DNA from: Streptomyces dioscori
Lineage (GTDB): Bacteria > Actinomycetota > Actinomycetes > Streptomycetales > Streptomycetaceae
Direction: 5' to 3'
DNA length: 64,000 nt
NCBI RefSeq assembly: GCF_003024195.1
Contig: NZ_KZ679063.1
Location: 21,591-85,590, forward strand
The notes beneath the pieces are model-generated. The model had not been told where the DNA came from. It searched no databases and saw nothing but the letters and a program-made list of their open reading frames with translations. Of the stretch, positions 35,131 to 43,824 are shown piece after piece. Position numbers and translations under genes: made by a program. How positions within the stretch are numbered: the stretch's first letter is position 1; the number at the start of each line of letters is the position of its first letter.

Positions 35131-35400
35131 TCAGGTGTCCAGGCGCTCTTCCAGGCGGACGGTCACCGTGTCTCCTGCCTCTTTGCCGATCTTTTTGCGT
35201 ACGTCCGCCTTCACCGGCAGCTTGTGTGTGCCGTCTCCCAGAGCCATGAACGAACTTCGGAACGGGTGACCGTCGATCGTGCCCCTCACCTTCACCAGGC
35301 CGCGGGTGCCGAAGAACTCGGCCGACTCGGGCCACACGACATAGGTCCAACCGCCGTTCTCGGGGCTTTTCCGCAGGGTCGCAGTGAACTGTTTTTCCAT
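35131..35400 (-). CDS. DUF1905 family protein
   Basis: 89 residues matching the small beta-barrel DUF1905 family (MEKQFTATLRKSPENGGWTY, FFGTRGLVKVRGTIDGHPF, LPVKADVRKKIGKEAGDTVT). Cytoplasmic, function unknown. It begins 18 bases after the stop of a broken VOC-family gene on the same strand, so the two were probably co-transcribed. The ribosome site is weak. Confidence 0.85.
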   Translation of the reverse strand: MEKQFTATLRKSPENGGWTYVVWPESAEFFGTRGLVKVRGTIDGHPFRSSFMALGDGTHKLPVKADVRKKIGKEAGDTVTVRLEERLDT

Positions 35401-35417
35401 CGCGCATAACCGCCTGT

Positions 35418-35634
35418 TCAGGAGCTATCGACGAGAATGAGGTCATTGCCGTCCGGGTCTCGCACAGCGAACATGGGGGCGCCAGGACCCCGTGCGTATC
35501 CGTATCCGTATCCGTTCCGTATTCGTAGCCGCATCGACGGCGCGTGCGTACAGTCCGCTTGTGGTGTTCACCAGGTAGGACTGAGGCAGGCGGGGAAACT
35601 CATCGCTGACGCGAAGGTGACTTGAGAGCCTCAC
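35418..35634 (-). pseudogene. Broken VOC/glyoxalase-family gene
   Basis: In one minus-strand frame the last about 20 codons read APMFAVRDPDGNDLILVDSS then stop, the typical C-terminus of VOC proteins. Further upstream, similar coding lies in a different frame (HLRVSDEFPRLPQSYLVNTT), and a run of TATCCG-type repeats sits between. There is no intact start or N-terminal half. I interpret it as a frameshifted, truncated gene. Confidence 0.6.
35488..35520. repeat. TATCCG hexamer run inside the VOC remnant
   Basis: GTATCC repeats about four times, then degenerates (TTCCGTATTCG). The minus-strand reading is Arg-Ile repeats. It marks the point where the VOC reading frame is lost. Confidence 0.7.
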
Positions 35635-35687
35635 GTGGACATCACTTCAGCGGTGAGTGCCGCGCGCAGGGCTGCCGTGCCGATCGG

Positions 35688-36722
35688 TTACGAGCCGGGC
35701 CGTGCCCCGATGCCGTGGGCGAGGAGGCTCTCCGCGGTCTCAGCGATGGTGTCCTCGATGGGCCGCGCCCGCCACCCGAGAAGCCTCTCCGCCTTGCTGC
35801 TCGTGGCATCGAGATCCCGGCCGAGCTGGTGCCTGAGCAGACGCAGCTCCGGGTTCACGGCGCCCAGCGCGCGTGCGAGCCACACGGGCAGTTCCCGGGT
35901 CGGGGCCTTCGCGGCGCGCTCGCCCAGGCGGTCGCGCAGGATGCGTGCGATGTCGACGACGCGCAGGCTGGAACCGGCGACCGCGAGGAAGCGCTCGCCG
36001 TCGGCCGCCGGATCGGTCATCGCGCGCATATGCAGATCCGCGACGTCGCGGACGTCGACGAAGCCCATCCCGAAGGGAGGGCACGCGGGGACCCGGCCTT
36101 CGAGCATCCTGCGCACCAGGCGCAGGGACGGCGGGTCGTCCGGTCCGAGGAGCGGTCCGAGGACCCCCACCGGATGGATCGCCGCCAGTTCCATGCCGCC
36201 GCCCTCATCGGTGACGAACTGCCAGGCGGCGCGTTCGGCGAGTGTTTTGGACCGTTGGTAGGGCGGGATGTCGCCGTCGACGTTCGTCCAGTCCTCCTCG
36301 GTGAACGGAGCCGTACGCCGGGGGTGCCCGATGCCGATGGCGCCGAAGGCGCTCGTCAGGACGACCCGGCGTACCCGTGCGTCGCGGGCGGCGCGCAGGA
36401 CCCGCAGGACGCCTTCGCGCGCGGGGATCACCAGTTCGTCGTCGTTCGCCGGCGCGCGCCGCAGGGTCGGCGACGCGACGTGGAGGACGAAGTCGCAGTC
36501 GGCGACGGCGTCGTCCCAGCCTTCGGGGTGTTCGAGGTCGGCGCGCACGACCGTGAGCCGGTCGTCGTCGAGGGGGGCTGCCGCACGGAGCCAGGAGCGC
36601 AGTTCCGGCTCGCGTCGCAGGTCGCGGACCGTGGTGCGTACGGTGTGTCCGGCGTCGAGCAGGGTCAGGACGCACCAGCTCCCGACGAATCCCGTTCCTC
36701 CGGTGACCAGTACCTGTGCCAT
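35688..36722 (-). CDS. NAD-dependent epimerase/dihydroflavonol reductase-like extended SDR
   Basis: 344 residues from the ATG at 36722, which is 6 bases from GAGGAG; another ATG two codons earlier is too close to it. The extended-SDR signature is VLVTGGTGFVGSWCVLTLLD, with TSAFGAIG and the YQRSK catalytic pair. Its relatives reduce aldehydes or flavanone-like carbonyls with NADPH. It lies 56 bases downstream of the aldo/keto reductase gene in the same direction, so they likely share control by the TetR protein. Confidence 0.87.
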   Translation of the reverse strand: MAQVLVTGGTGFVGSWCVLTLLDAGHTVRTTVRDLRREPELRSWLRAAAPLDDDRLTVVRADLEHPEGWDDAVADCDFVLHVASPTLRRAPANDDELVIPAREGVLRVLRAARDARVRRVVLTSAFGAIGIGHPRRTAPFTEEDWTNVDGDIPPYQRSKTLAERAAWQFVTDEGGGMELAAIHPVGVLGPLLGPDDPPSLRLVRRMLEGRVPACPPFGMGFVDVRDVADLHMRAMTDPAADGERFLAVAGSSLRVVDIARILRDRLGERAAKAPTRELPVWLARALGAVNPELRLLRHQLGRDLDATSSKAERLLGWRARPIEDTIAETAESLLAHGIGARPGS

Positions 36723-36778
36723 TCTCATCTCCTCAGCTCATGAGTCGCATGTCAGGGGGCCGGGGCGGACGGCGGGGT

Positions 36779-37828
36779 TCATGCGAGGGCCATGCCGGGA
36801 ACGCGGCGGCGGATGGCTTCCATCTCGGCCTCGTCGGAGACGCCCTGCCAGTCGTGCCGGGGGGTGTACGGGGCTTCCAGGGCCCGCACTTCGTCGTCGG
36901 TGAGTTCGATGCCGAGGGACGCCACGGCCTCGTCGATCTGCCGGATCGAACCGGCGCCGACCAGGGGCGCGGTGACCACCGGCTGGTGTCGCAGCCAGGC
37001 GAGGGCGATCTGTGCCCGGCTGACACCGCGGGCGTTCGCGGTCTGCCCGACCGCTTCGATGACGGCGCGGTTGGACGCCTCCTCGGCCGGTGAGTAGAGC
37101 AGGTCGGCGTAGGCGCCGTCCGTCTCGGAGCGCACCGTCGAGTGGGAGTCGTCCCACGGGCGGGCGAGGCGCCCGCGGGCCAGCGGCGACCAGACGACCG
37201 TGCCCACGCCTTCGTCCAGGCACAGCGGGATCATCTCCCGCTCCTCCTCACGGGCGAGCAGGTTGTAGTGGTCCTGCATCGACACGAACCGCGCCCAGCC
37301 GTGTCGCTTCTGCAGGTGCAGCGCCTTCGCGAACTCCCACGCGTGCATGGACGAGGCACCCAGGTAGCGGACCTTGCCGGCCTTCACGACGTCGTGGAGC
37401 GCTTCGAGTGTCTCCTCCCACGGGGTCGAGCGGTCGTTGCGGTGGATCTGGTAGAGGTCGATGTGGTCCGTGCCGAGGCGGCGCAAGGAGTGGTCGATCT
37501 CGGTCATGACGGCCTTGCGTGACAGGCCACGGCCGTTGGGGCCGGGCCGCATCGGATGGCGCAGTTTGGTGGCGATCACCACGGCGTCGCGCTCGGCGAA
37601 GTCCTTGAGCGCGCGGCCGAGGATCTCCTCGCTGGAGCCGTTGGAGTACATGTTCGCGGTGTCGAAGAAGTTGATCCCCGCCTCCAGCGCGTGCCTGATG
37701 AGCGGGCGGGCCTCGTCCTCGCGCTTCGACCAGACGGGGTGGCCCCGGTCGGGTTCGCCGTAGGTCATCGCACCGATCGCGATGGGGGACACGTCGAGGC
37801 CGGTCGTGCCCAGCTTGATGTAACGCAT
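36779..37828 (-). CDS. Aldo/keto reductase
   Basis: 349 residues. NADPH-dependent carbonyl reductase fold, with the catalytic Asp-Tyr (FFDTANMYSNGSSEEILGRAL), Lys (IATKLRHPM) and His (LYQIHRND) visible. Start at 37828 behind AAGGAG. Divergent from a TetR gene across perfect palindromes, and followed by an extended SDR, forming a small carbonyl-reduction unit. Confidence 0.92.
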   Translation of the reverse strand: MRYIKLGTTGLDVSPIAIGAMTYGEPDRGHPVWSKREDEARPLIRHALEAGINFFDTANMYSNGSSEEILGRALKDFAERDAVVIATKLRHPMRPGPNGRGLSRKAVMTEIDHSLRRLGTDHIDLYQIHRNDRSTPWEETLEALHDVVKAGKVRYLGASSMHAWEFAKALHLQKRHGWARFVSMQDHYNLLAREEEREMIPLCLDEGVGTVVWSPLARGRLARPWDDSHSTVRSETDGAYADLLYSPAEEASNRAVIEAVGQTANARGVSRAQIALAWLRHQPVVTAPLVGAGSIRQIDEAVASLGIELTDDEVRALEAPYTPRHDWQGVSDEAEMEAIRRRVPGMALA

Positions 37829-37845
37829 GACGCTCCTTAAAGTAT

Positions 37846-37886
37846 GCGGAGAGGTCTCCACATACGGTAGTGGAGAGCTCTCCACT
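37846..37886. promoter_or_regulatory. Paired TetR operators
   Basis: AGTGGAGAGCTCTCCACT at 37869-37886 is a perfect 18-bp palindrome. GGAGA-GG-TCTCC at 37848-37859 is a second, near-perfect copy of its core. They lie 20-57 bp upstream of the aldo/keto reductase start and just upstream of the TetR start, matching auto- and cross-repression. Confidence 0.75.
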
Positions 37887-37903
37887 TAGCAAAGCGAGGT
37901 CCC

Positions 37904-38440
37904 GTGGTCCGTTCGGACGCCCGTGAGAACAGGGCACGCATCCTCACCGCCGCGCGCGAAGCGCTCGCGGTCGACGGCAGTACGTCGCTCAACCAGATCG
38001 CCCAGCGCGCGGGGGTCGGCCCGGGCACCCTGTACCGCAACTTCCCGACCCGAGAGTCGCTGGTCCTGGCCGTCTACCAGGACGAGGTCGCACGCATCAC
38101 CGGCACCGTGACGGGCCTGCTGGAGCGGATGCCGCCGCTGGAAGCGCTGCGCGACTGGACGGTCGAACTGGTCGAGGCCATGCGCAGGAAGCACGGCCTG
38201 GGCGACGCCCTCGGCCCGGGAGCGCACCAGGCGATCAGCGAGCACAGTTACGGGCCGGTCGTCGCCGCGATCACGGAACTCCTCGACGCCGGCAAGGAGG
38301 ACGGAAGCATCCGCGCGGACGCCGATCCGCGCGACTTCCTCCAGCTCACCGGCGCACTGTGGCGCGCCGCGGCCGGCCCCGAGGACCGGGCGCCCCAGAT
38401 GCTCGCGCTCATCCTCGACGGGCTGCGCACGTACCGGTAG
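37904..38440 (+). CDS. TetR/AcrR-family regulator
   Basis: 178 residues starting at GTG 37904 behind GCGAGG. The helix-turn-helix is ILTAAREALAVDGSTSLNQI then GVGPGTLYRNFPTRESLVLA. The C-terminal ligand domain is of the type with a conserved GALWRAA helix. Likely represses the divergent aldo/keto reductase-SDR operon and itself through the adjacent palindromes. Confidence 0.9.
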   Translation: MVRSDARENRARILTAAREALAVDGSTSLNQIAQRAGVGPGTLYRNFPTRESLVLAVYQDEVARITGTVTGLLERMPPLEALRDWTVELVEAMRRKHGLGDALGPGAHQAISEHSYGPVVAAITELLDAGKEDGSIRADADPRDFLQLTGALWRAAAGPEDRAPQMLALILDGLRTYR

Positions 38441-38645
38441 GGACCCGGCGTCGGCCTGGGAGGCTGCTCGTCGCACCCAAGGAGCACGCCGGACACGTGG
38501 TCCGCGACCTGGACGCGGCGGCCGACATGGCTGCACGCCGGCGCGCGGTCGGAGGCGCCCAGGGCGTAATTCAATTGACGGAGGATTCCGGCAACGTACG
38601 ACCGAGCGGATCGTCCGTCCGGCCAATGCCGTCGGCATGACCACG

Positions 38646-38795
38646 GGGTACGGCTGGGCGAGCCGGTCGCGGCCGACGGTGTACCTGCTCATGGCATACG
38701 GCAAAGCCGAGGAAGTGTCCGAGTACGCCGCGACTCCGGCCCGCGAGCACGGCCTCGTCCGCTACCACCCGCAGAGCGAATGCCGGCGCGCGTAG
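38646..38795 (+). pseudogene. C-terminal fragment of an uncharacterised conserved protein
   Basis: One frame reads TVYLLMAYGKAEEVSEYAAT then PAREHGLVRYHPQSE before a stop, a plausible conserved C-terminus, but no matching N-terminal half or start lies upstream. The surrounding bases (38441-38994, over 500) hold no intact gene. Interpretation rests on resemblance only. Confidence 0.35.
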
Positions 38796-38936
38796 CCCGT
38801 TCCTTCGAGACCGTGCTGCTGCAGCCGGCATGACAGCGTGAGGCGGCGGCAGCAAGAGGGTTCACGGCCGGACCCCTTCACAAGCACGTCCCATGGTGAG
38901 ATGACGTGGAACAACGCCTTGGCCCCGGCGAACCGG

Positions 38937-38970
38937 CGTCGGCCGGGCTGGAGAACCAGCCCGGCCGACG
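38937..38970 (-). terminator. Terminator of the MacB/FtsX exporter operon
   Basis: A perfect 15-bp stem (38937-38951 with 38956-38970) with an AGAA tetraloop, 24 bases past the permease stop on the minus strand. No T tract. Confidence 0.85.
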
Positions 38971-38994
38971 TGGGTGTTCGCGCGAGGCGGGAGG

Positions 38995-41535
38995 CTACTC
39001 GGACTTGATGGCCGCCAGCATGTTGAGCTTGGAGGCGCGGCGGGCGGGCCACACCGCGGCCAGCATGCCCACGCCGGCGGCGAGGACGAGGAAGAGCCCC
39101 AACCGGCCCCAGGGCATGACCAGTTCGTACGTCGGAAGCGAGGGAGCGATCAGCTCGCCGGCCGCCCAGCCGAAGAACGCACCGAGGCACAGGCCGAGGA
39201 CCGCGCCGAAGAGCGAGATGACCAGTGACTCCAGGCGCACCATGCGCTTGATTCCCTTGCGGTCCAGGCCGATGGCGCGCAACATGCCGATTTCCCGGGA
39301 ACGCTCGAAGACCGACATGGCCAGGGTGTTGATGACGCCGAGGACGGCGACGATCACGGCCATGGCGAGCAGCCCGTAGAGCATGTTCAGCAGAAGGGTG
39401 ATCGCCTTGGCGATGTCGTTGGAGATGTCCTTCTTGTCCTGCACGTTGATGGCCGGGTTGTCGCCGAGCGCCTTCTGCAAGGCATCCTTCGTGGCCTGGT
39501 TCGGGCCGTCCTCGGTCTTCACCATGACCTTGTTGTCGGTGACGTCGGCCATGTGTGCGGAGAGCACCGCGCTGTCGATGACGATTCCGTCGAGCAGGGA
39601 GTTGCCCTCGTAGACGCCCGCGACGGTGAACTGCTTCCTGGCGCCGTCCTCGAAGGTGACCGGGACCTTCGAGCCCGCGTGCCAGTTGTTGTCCTGGGCG
39701 GTGTCGTCGTCGACGACGATGTTGTTCCCGGTGACCTCGGAGAGCGAGCCGGAGCTGAAGTCGACCGAGATCATCTGGCCGATGGTGTCGCCGTCGACGC
39801 CGGTGAGCGCTGTCGTGTCGCCGTCGACCAGGGCCGGGGAGGTGCGCTGGGTGCTGGTGGCGGTGACGCCGTCGGTGCGCTTGAGCGTCTTCTCCACATC
39901 CGGTGACAGGCCGGTGGCGCCGATGGCTCCCAGGGAGACGACGTAGTCACTGCGCAATGAGCCCGCGGCCATCTCGTCGATGCTCTTCTGCACGCTTCCC
40001 GCGATCACGGTCAGGCCGGTGATGAGGGTGAGGCCGATCATGAGCGCGGAGGCGGTGGCGGCGGTGCGGCGGGGGTTGCGTACCGCGTTCTGGCGGGCGA
40101 GCTTGCCCGCGATACCGAAGACGCGCAGTACCGGTGCCGAGGCGGCGATCATCGGCCGGGACAGCAGAGGGGTGAGCACGAACACGCCGATCACCAGTGC
40201 GCCGGCGCCCAAGCCCATGGGTGCCTTGGCGTCGCCGCTGCTCATACCCGTCCCGGCGAGGACCAGTGCGACACCGCCGCCGGCGAGAATCGCGCCGATG
40301 GTGTTGCGTACGACGAGGCCGCGGCCGCTCGGAGCGGTGTGCACGCTGCTCATCGCGGCGATCGGGGGGATCTTCGCGGCGCGGCGGCCGGGCAGCCAGG
40401 CGGCGAGGACCGTGACGACAACGCCGACGACGAGCGCGGCAAGGACGGTGGTCGAGGAGACGATCAGCGGCCCGTCGGGGACCGTGGAGCCCGTGACGCC
40501 CAGCAGCGAGCGCAGTGCGGCCCCGAGACCGATGCCGGCGAGGAGACCGGTGACGGCAGCGACCGAACCGACGACGGTGGCCTCGATCAGTACCGAGCGG
40601 GTCACCTGGCGGCGGCTGGCACCGACCGCGCGCATCAGGGCGAGTTCCCGGGTGCGCTGGGCGACCAGCATGGTGAAGGTGTTGGCGATGATGAAGATGC
40701 TGACGAAGAGCGCGATCCCGGCGAACACCAGCAGGCCGGTCTGCAGGCCGCTCATGCCGGCCTTGATGTCCTTGGCCTGGTCGTCGGCGAGCTTCTTTCC
40801 GGTGACCGCCTCCGCCCTGGCGGGCAGCAGCTTGTCCACGCCGGCCTTCAGTGTCGCCTGGGAGGTGCCCGCAGCGGCCCGGATGTCGATCTGGTCGTAC
40901 TGGCCGGACCCGGTGAACAGCTTCTGCGCGGTGGCGTTGTCGAAGAGCGTGAGGGTGCCGCCCGCCGCGACATTGCCGTCGTCGGTGGTGAAGATGCCGA
41001 CGACCTTCTTCTGGCGCACCGGGCCGTCGGTGGACAGCCGCACGGTGTCGCCGACACGGTAGTCGCCGCGGTCGGCGGTCCTGGAATCCAGTGCCACCTC
41101 GGCGGCGGTGACCGGGGCGCGGCCGGAGCCGAGGTCGTACCGCGGATCCTTGCCGTTCTTCGCGGGGTAGTAGTTGCCGCCGGTGCTGGAGAAGCCGTTG
41201 CCGAGGAGGTCGCCGTCCTTGTCGGCGACGGCGGTGTAGCCGGCCACCGTGCCGGTGACGGTCCCGGCCCCGGGAACGGCCGAGACCCGGTCCAGCAGGC
41301 GCTGGCTCAGCCGTGGTGGGTCGCCGGGAGTCGCGTCGTCGTTCTTGTCGTGCGGGCGGACCGCGACGTCGACGGTGTCGAATCCCTTCTCGGAGCTCTT
41401 CTGGTAGGCCTTCGAGATCGTGTCGGTGAACACCAGGGTGCCGGAGACGAAGGCGACGCCGAGGAGCACGGCGAGCACCGTCATCAGCAACCGGGCCTTG
41501 TGGGCGAGCACATTGCGCAGGGCGGTACGGAACAT
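38995..41535 (-). CDS. ABC transporter permease, FtsX/MacB family
   Basis: 846 residues with two FtsX modules, each a large extracytoplasmic domain followed by membrane helices. The first begins FRTALRNVLAHKARLLMTVL; FtsX loops include AQRTRELALMRAVGASRRQV and later FERSREIGMLRAIGLDRKGI. It forms an exporter with the ATPase encoded 106 bases upstream. This architecture exports peptides, lipids or antibiotics, or transmits signals; substrate not inferable. Ends at a strong hairpin. Confidence 0.93.
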   Translation of the reverse strand: MFRTALRNVLAHKARLLMTVLAVLLGVAFVSGTLVFTDTISKAYQKSSEKGFDTVDVAVRPHDKNDDATPGDPPRLSQRLLDRVSAVPGAGTVTGTVAGYTAVADKDGDLLGNGFSSTGGNYYPAKNGKDPRYDLGSGRAPVTAAEVALDSRTADRGDYRVGDTVRLSTDGPVRQKKVVGIFTTDDGNVAAGGTLTLFDNATAQKLFTGSGQYDQIDIRAAAGTSQATLKAGVDKLLPARAEAVTGKKLADDQAKDIKAGMSGLQTGLLVFAGIALFVSIFIIANTFTMLVAQRTRELALMRAVGASRRQVTRSVLIEATVVGSVAAVTGLLAGIGLGAALRSLLGVTGSTVPDGPLIVSSTTVLAALVVGVVVTVLAAWLPGRRAAKIPPIAAMSSVHTAPSGRGLVVRNTIGAILAGGGVALVLAGTGMSSGDAKAPMGLGAGALVIGVFVLTPLLSRPMIAASAPVLRVFGIAGKLARQNAVRNPRRTAATASALMIGLTLITGLTVIAGSVQKSIDEMAAGSLRSDYVVSLGAIGATGLSPDVEKTLKRTDGVTATSTQRTSPALVDGDTTALTGVDGDTIGQMISVDFSSGSLSEVTGNNIVVDDDTAQDNNWHAGSKVPVTFEDGARKQFTVAGVYEGNSLLDGIVIDSAVLSAHMADVTDNKVMVKTEDGPNQATKDALQKALGDNPAINVQDKKDISNDIAKAITLLLNMLYGLLAMAVIVAVLGVINTLAMSVFERSREIGMLRAIGLDRKGIKRMVRLESLVISLFGAVLGLCLGAFFGWAAGELIAPSLPTYELVMPWGRLGLFLVLAAGVGMLAAVWPARRASKLNMLAAIKSE

Positions 41536-41641
41536 GGGGGAGTCCTGGGGGGAGAAGGCGGGAGCGTGGTGGCCGGTTCGCGACGCGGCGGCGCCGGGCC
41601 GGGAGGCCGCCGCGCCGCGTCAGTTCGTGGTCGGCCCGTGG

Positions 41642-42424
41642 TCAGCTCGTGCGTCCCTTGGCGTCGAAGCGCTTCATGCGGTCGAGGACGCTGCCGGCGG
41701 TCGGGTCGTACAGCTCGTCGACGATCCGGCCGTCGGCAAGGAAGATCACCCGGCCCGCGTGGGTGGCCGCGACCGGGTCATGGGTGACCATGACGACGGT
41801 CTGGCCGAGCTGCTGCACCGAGTTGCGCAGGAAGCCCAGGACCTCGGCGCCGGAGCGTGAGTCGAGGTTGCCGGTGGGCTCGTCGGCGAACATGATCTCG
41901 GGCTTGCCGGCCAGCGCACGGGCCACGGCCACACGCTGCTGTTGACCACCGGAGAGCTGATTCGGACGGTGCTTGAGCCGCCCGGACAGGCCGACGGTCT
42001 CCACGACCATGTCCACCCACTCCTTGTTGGGCTTGCGGCCGGCGATGTCCATGGGGAGCGTGATGTTCTCCAGCGCGGTCAGCGTCGGCAGCAGGTTGAA
42101 GGCCTGGAAGATGAAGCCGATCTTGTCACGGCGCAGTTGGGTGAGCTTCTTGTCCTTGAGCGAGGACACCTCGACGTCGCCGATGCGCGCCGAGCCGCCG
42201 GAAATGGCGTCCAGACCGGCCATGCAGTGCATGAGCGTGGATTTGCCGGAGCCCGAGGGGCCCATGATCGCCGTGAATTCGGCCTGCCGGAACTCGACAG
42301 AGACGCTGTCCAGGGCGACCACCTGGGTCTCGCCCTGTCCGTAGACCTTGGTGAGGTCCGTTGCGCGGGCCGCGGCCACGGCGGGGCGGGTCGCGGTGGG
42401 GGCGCCGGAGGGGAAGGCGGTCAC
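41642..42424 (-). CDS. ABC transporter ATP-binding protein (MacB/LolD type)
   Basis: 260 residues. Walker A is GPSGSGKST, the signature is LSGGQQQRVAVARAL, and Walker B is IMFADEPTGNLDS. The 20-residue N-terminal leader is Ala/Pro-rich. Start at GTG 42424 behind AGGAG. First gene of a two-gene exporter operon with the FtsX permease. Confidence 0.95.
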   Translation of the reverse strand: MTAFPSGAPTATRPAVAAARATDLTKVYGQGETQVVALDSVSVEFRQAEFTAIMGPSGSGKSTLMHCMAGLDAISGGSARIGDVEVSSLKDKKLTQLRRDKIGFIFQAFNLLPTLTALENITLPMDIAGRKPNKEWVDMVVETVGLSGRLKHRPNQLSGGQQQRVAVARALAGKPEIMFADEPTGNLDSRSGAEVLGFLRNSVQQLGQTVVMVTHDPVAATHAGRVIFLADGRIVDELYDPTAGSVLDRMKRFDAKGRTS

Positions 42425-42741
42425 GGTGGAGTGCTCCTGTCGTAGGCGGGCCGTTGGACCGGAGTTCGCCGCGGGCCCGGGAGGATGAACCGATGGGGTT
42501 TCGTTGTGGTCTCCATCGTCTGTGCCGGCGAGACGTCATACATCCGACCGCGCGCCCGTTACCGTTCCGGACCAAAGTCGAAGGCGGTGGTCGCGGAGTA
42601 GTCCTCAAGAAGGAGAGACCTCCGCCGGGAGGATGCTGCGGTGGCGCCATGGGACAGGTCCGGGTTCCGGCTGACGCCGGAGCAGAGGTCGCTCACCGAC
42701 CTATGATGCGATCCCGCCCTCTACTTGCTTGGAGAAGACGC
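42425..42741. other. Divergent promoter region, ABC exporter/reductase
   Basis: 317 bases between the divergent ATPase and DHFR-like genes. No gene is supported. The promoters of both should be here, but no clear operator palindrome or consensus boxes were found. Confidence 0.4.
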
Positions 42742-43278
42742 ATGAGGGATGCGAGCACCGGCAAAGTGGTCGTGAACAGGGTGATGTCCCTGGACGGTTT
42801 CATCGCCGGTCCCGGCCACACGATGGACTGGATCTTCGAGCACATGACGTCGGCGACGTTCCCGGATGTCATGGCGGCCACGGGCGCCATGCTCATCGGG
42901 CGGGGCACGTACGAGGTCGGCAAGCGGATGTCCGAGGAGAACACGGGCTACGACGGCGGGGCTCAGTTCGTGCTCACTCACCGCCCGCCCGAGGAGCCGG
43001 ACCCCGACGTCACCTTCCTCACCTGCGACATCGAGGAGGCCCTGGCCGCGGCACGCCGAGCCGCCGGCGACAAGAACGTGGAGATCCTCGGAGCCGATGT
43101 GGCCGCCCAGTGCCTGCAGCGAGGCCTCGTCGACGAGATCCTGGTGTACGTGCTGCCGGTGCTGCTCGGCGACGGCGTCCGCTTCGCACCGCCGGGCCTC
43201 GACCGGATCGACCTGGAGCCGTTCAGCAACGTCCAGTCGGGCGGAGTCACCATGCTGCGCTTCCACGTGCGCACGTGA
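42742..43278 (+). CDS. Dihydrofolate reductase-family protein (RibD C-terminal type)
   Basis: 178 residues starting at ATG 42742 behind GGAGAAG. The fold is indicated by VVVNRVMSLDGFIAGPG, MLIGRGTYEVGKRM, VEILGADVAAQCLQRGLVDE and VLPVLLGDGVRF. Many such proteins in actinobacteria are NADPH reductases of unknown substrate rather than folate enzymes. Stands alone. Confidence 0.88.
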   Translation: MRDASTGKVVVNRVMSLDGFIAGPGHTMDWIFEHMTSATFPDVMAATGAMLIGRGTYEVGKRMSEENTGYDGGAQFVLTHRPPEEPDPDVTFLTCDIEEALAAARRAAGDKNVEILGADVAAQCLQRGLVDEILVYVLPVLLGDGVRFAPPGLDRIDLEPFSNVQSGGVTMLRFHVRT

Positions 43279-43355
43279 CGGTCGCGACCAGGGGCCGTCT
43301 TCGAACTGACCTCGCCCGCAGCATGAATGGCGCGAGGACGACCGCTGGTTCGTAG

Positions 43356-43497
43356 GCGGCACCCGGCACCGGCACCCGGCACCGGCACCCGGCACCCGGC
43401 ACCGGCACCCGGCACCGGCACCCGGCACCGGCACCCGGCACCCGGCACCCGGCACCCGGCACCGACACCCGGTACCGACATCCGGCACCGGCACCCG
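43356..43497. repeat. Tandem array of CACCGG and CACCCGG units
   Basis: About 140 bases made almost only of 6-base (CACCGG) and 7-base (CACCCGG) units in irregular alternation, degrading at the right end. Mixed unit lengths mean copy changes would shift any reading frame. It lies between the DHFR-like gene and a broken sigma gene. Confidence 0.92.
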
Positions 43498-43574
43498 ACC
43501 TCGTTCGCGAACCCTGCGAGGCAGGTGCTCCGTCGCTGGTGAAAGAAAGCGGATGGTGCCGGACAGGCGGAGGT

Positions 43575-43824
43575 ATGGAGTTCAAGCTGGAGCGTGGGCG
43601 TCCCCCGGAGCGGGAAGCCCGATTCGAGGCGCTGGTGGGCGTGGTCGCCGAGCCGCTGCACCGGTATCTGCGTCGGCGTGCGGATGCCGGTGCGGTCGAT
43701 GACGTACTCGCGGAGACGATGCTGGTGCTGTGGCGCAGGCTGGAGGATGTGCCGGGGCTCGGCGCAGGGTCGGCCGCACATATGTCTGGTGAAGGACAAG
43801 GAAGGAGCGACCGGTGAACGATGA
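43575..43824 (+). pseudogene. ECF sigma factor gene with internal deletion
   Basis: The start (ATG 43575, GGAGGT before it) is followed by a good sigma region 2: RFEALVGVVAEPLHRYLRRR then DDVLAETMLVLWRRLEDVPG. Immediately afterwards the frame changes and ends in unrelated residues at 43817. In the +1 frame the end reads LVKDKEGATGER, a typical C-terminus for such factors. The simplest reading is a deletion that removed region 4 and shifted the frame. A product of about 80 residues could still be made but could not act as a normal sigma factor. Confidence 0.7.

Noticed and set aside
38441..38645. Open frame after the TetR gene
   Set aside because: It contains a plausible helix (RDLDAAADMAARRRA) but no start, ribosome site or recognisable family.
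43356..43497. Possible CRISPR array
   Set aside because: Units are 6-7 bases with no unique spacers, and no cas genes are present.
43327..43542. Open frame across the CACCGG/CACCCGG array
   Set aside because: It encodes only Ala/Pro/Gly/Thr/His repeats and exists because the repeat lacks stop codons; no ribosome site or conserved end.
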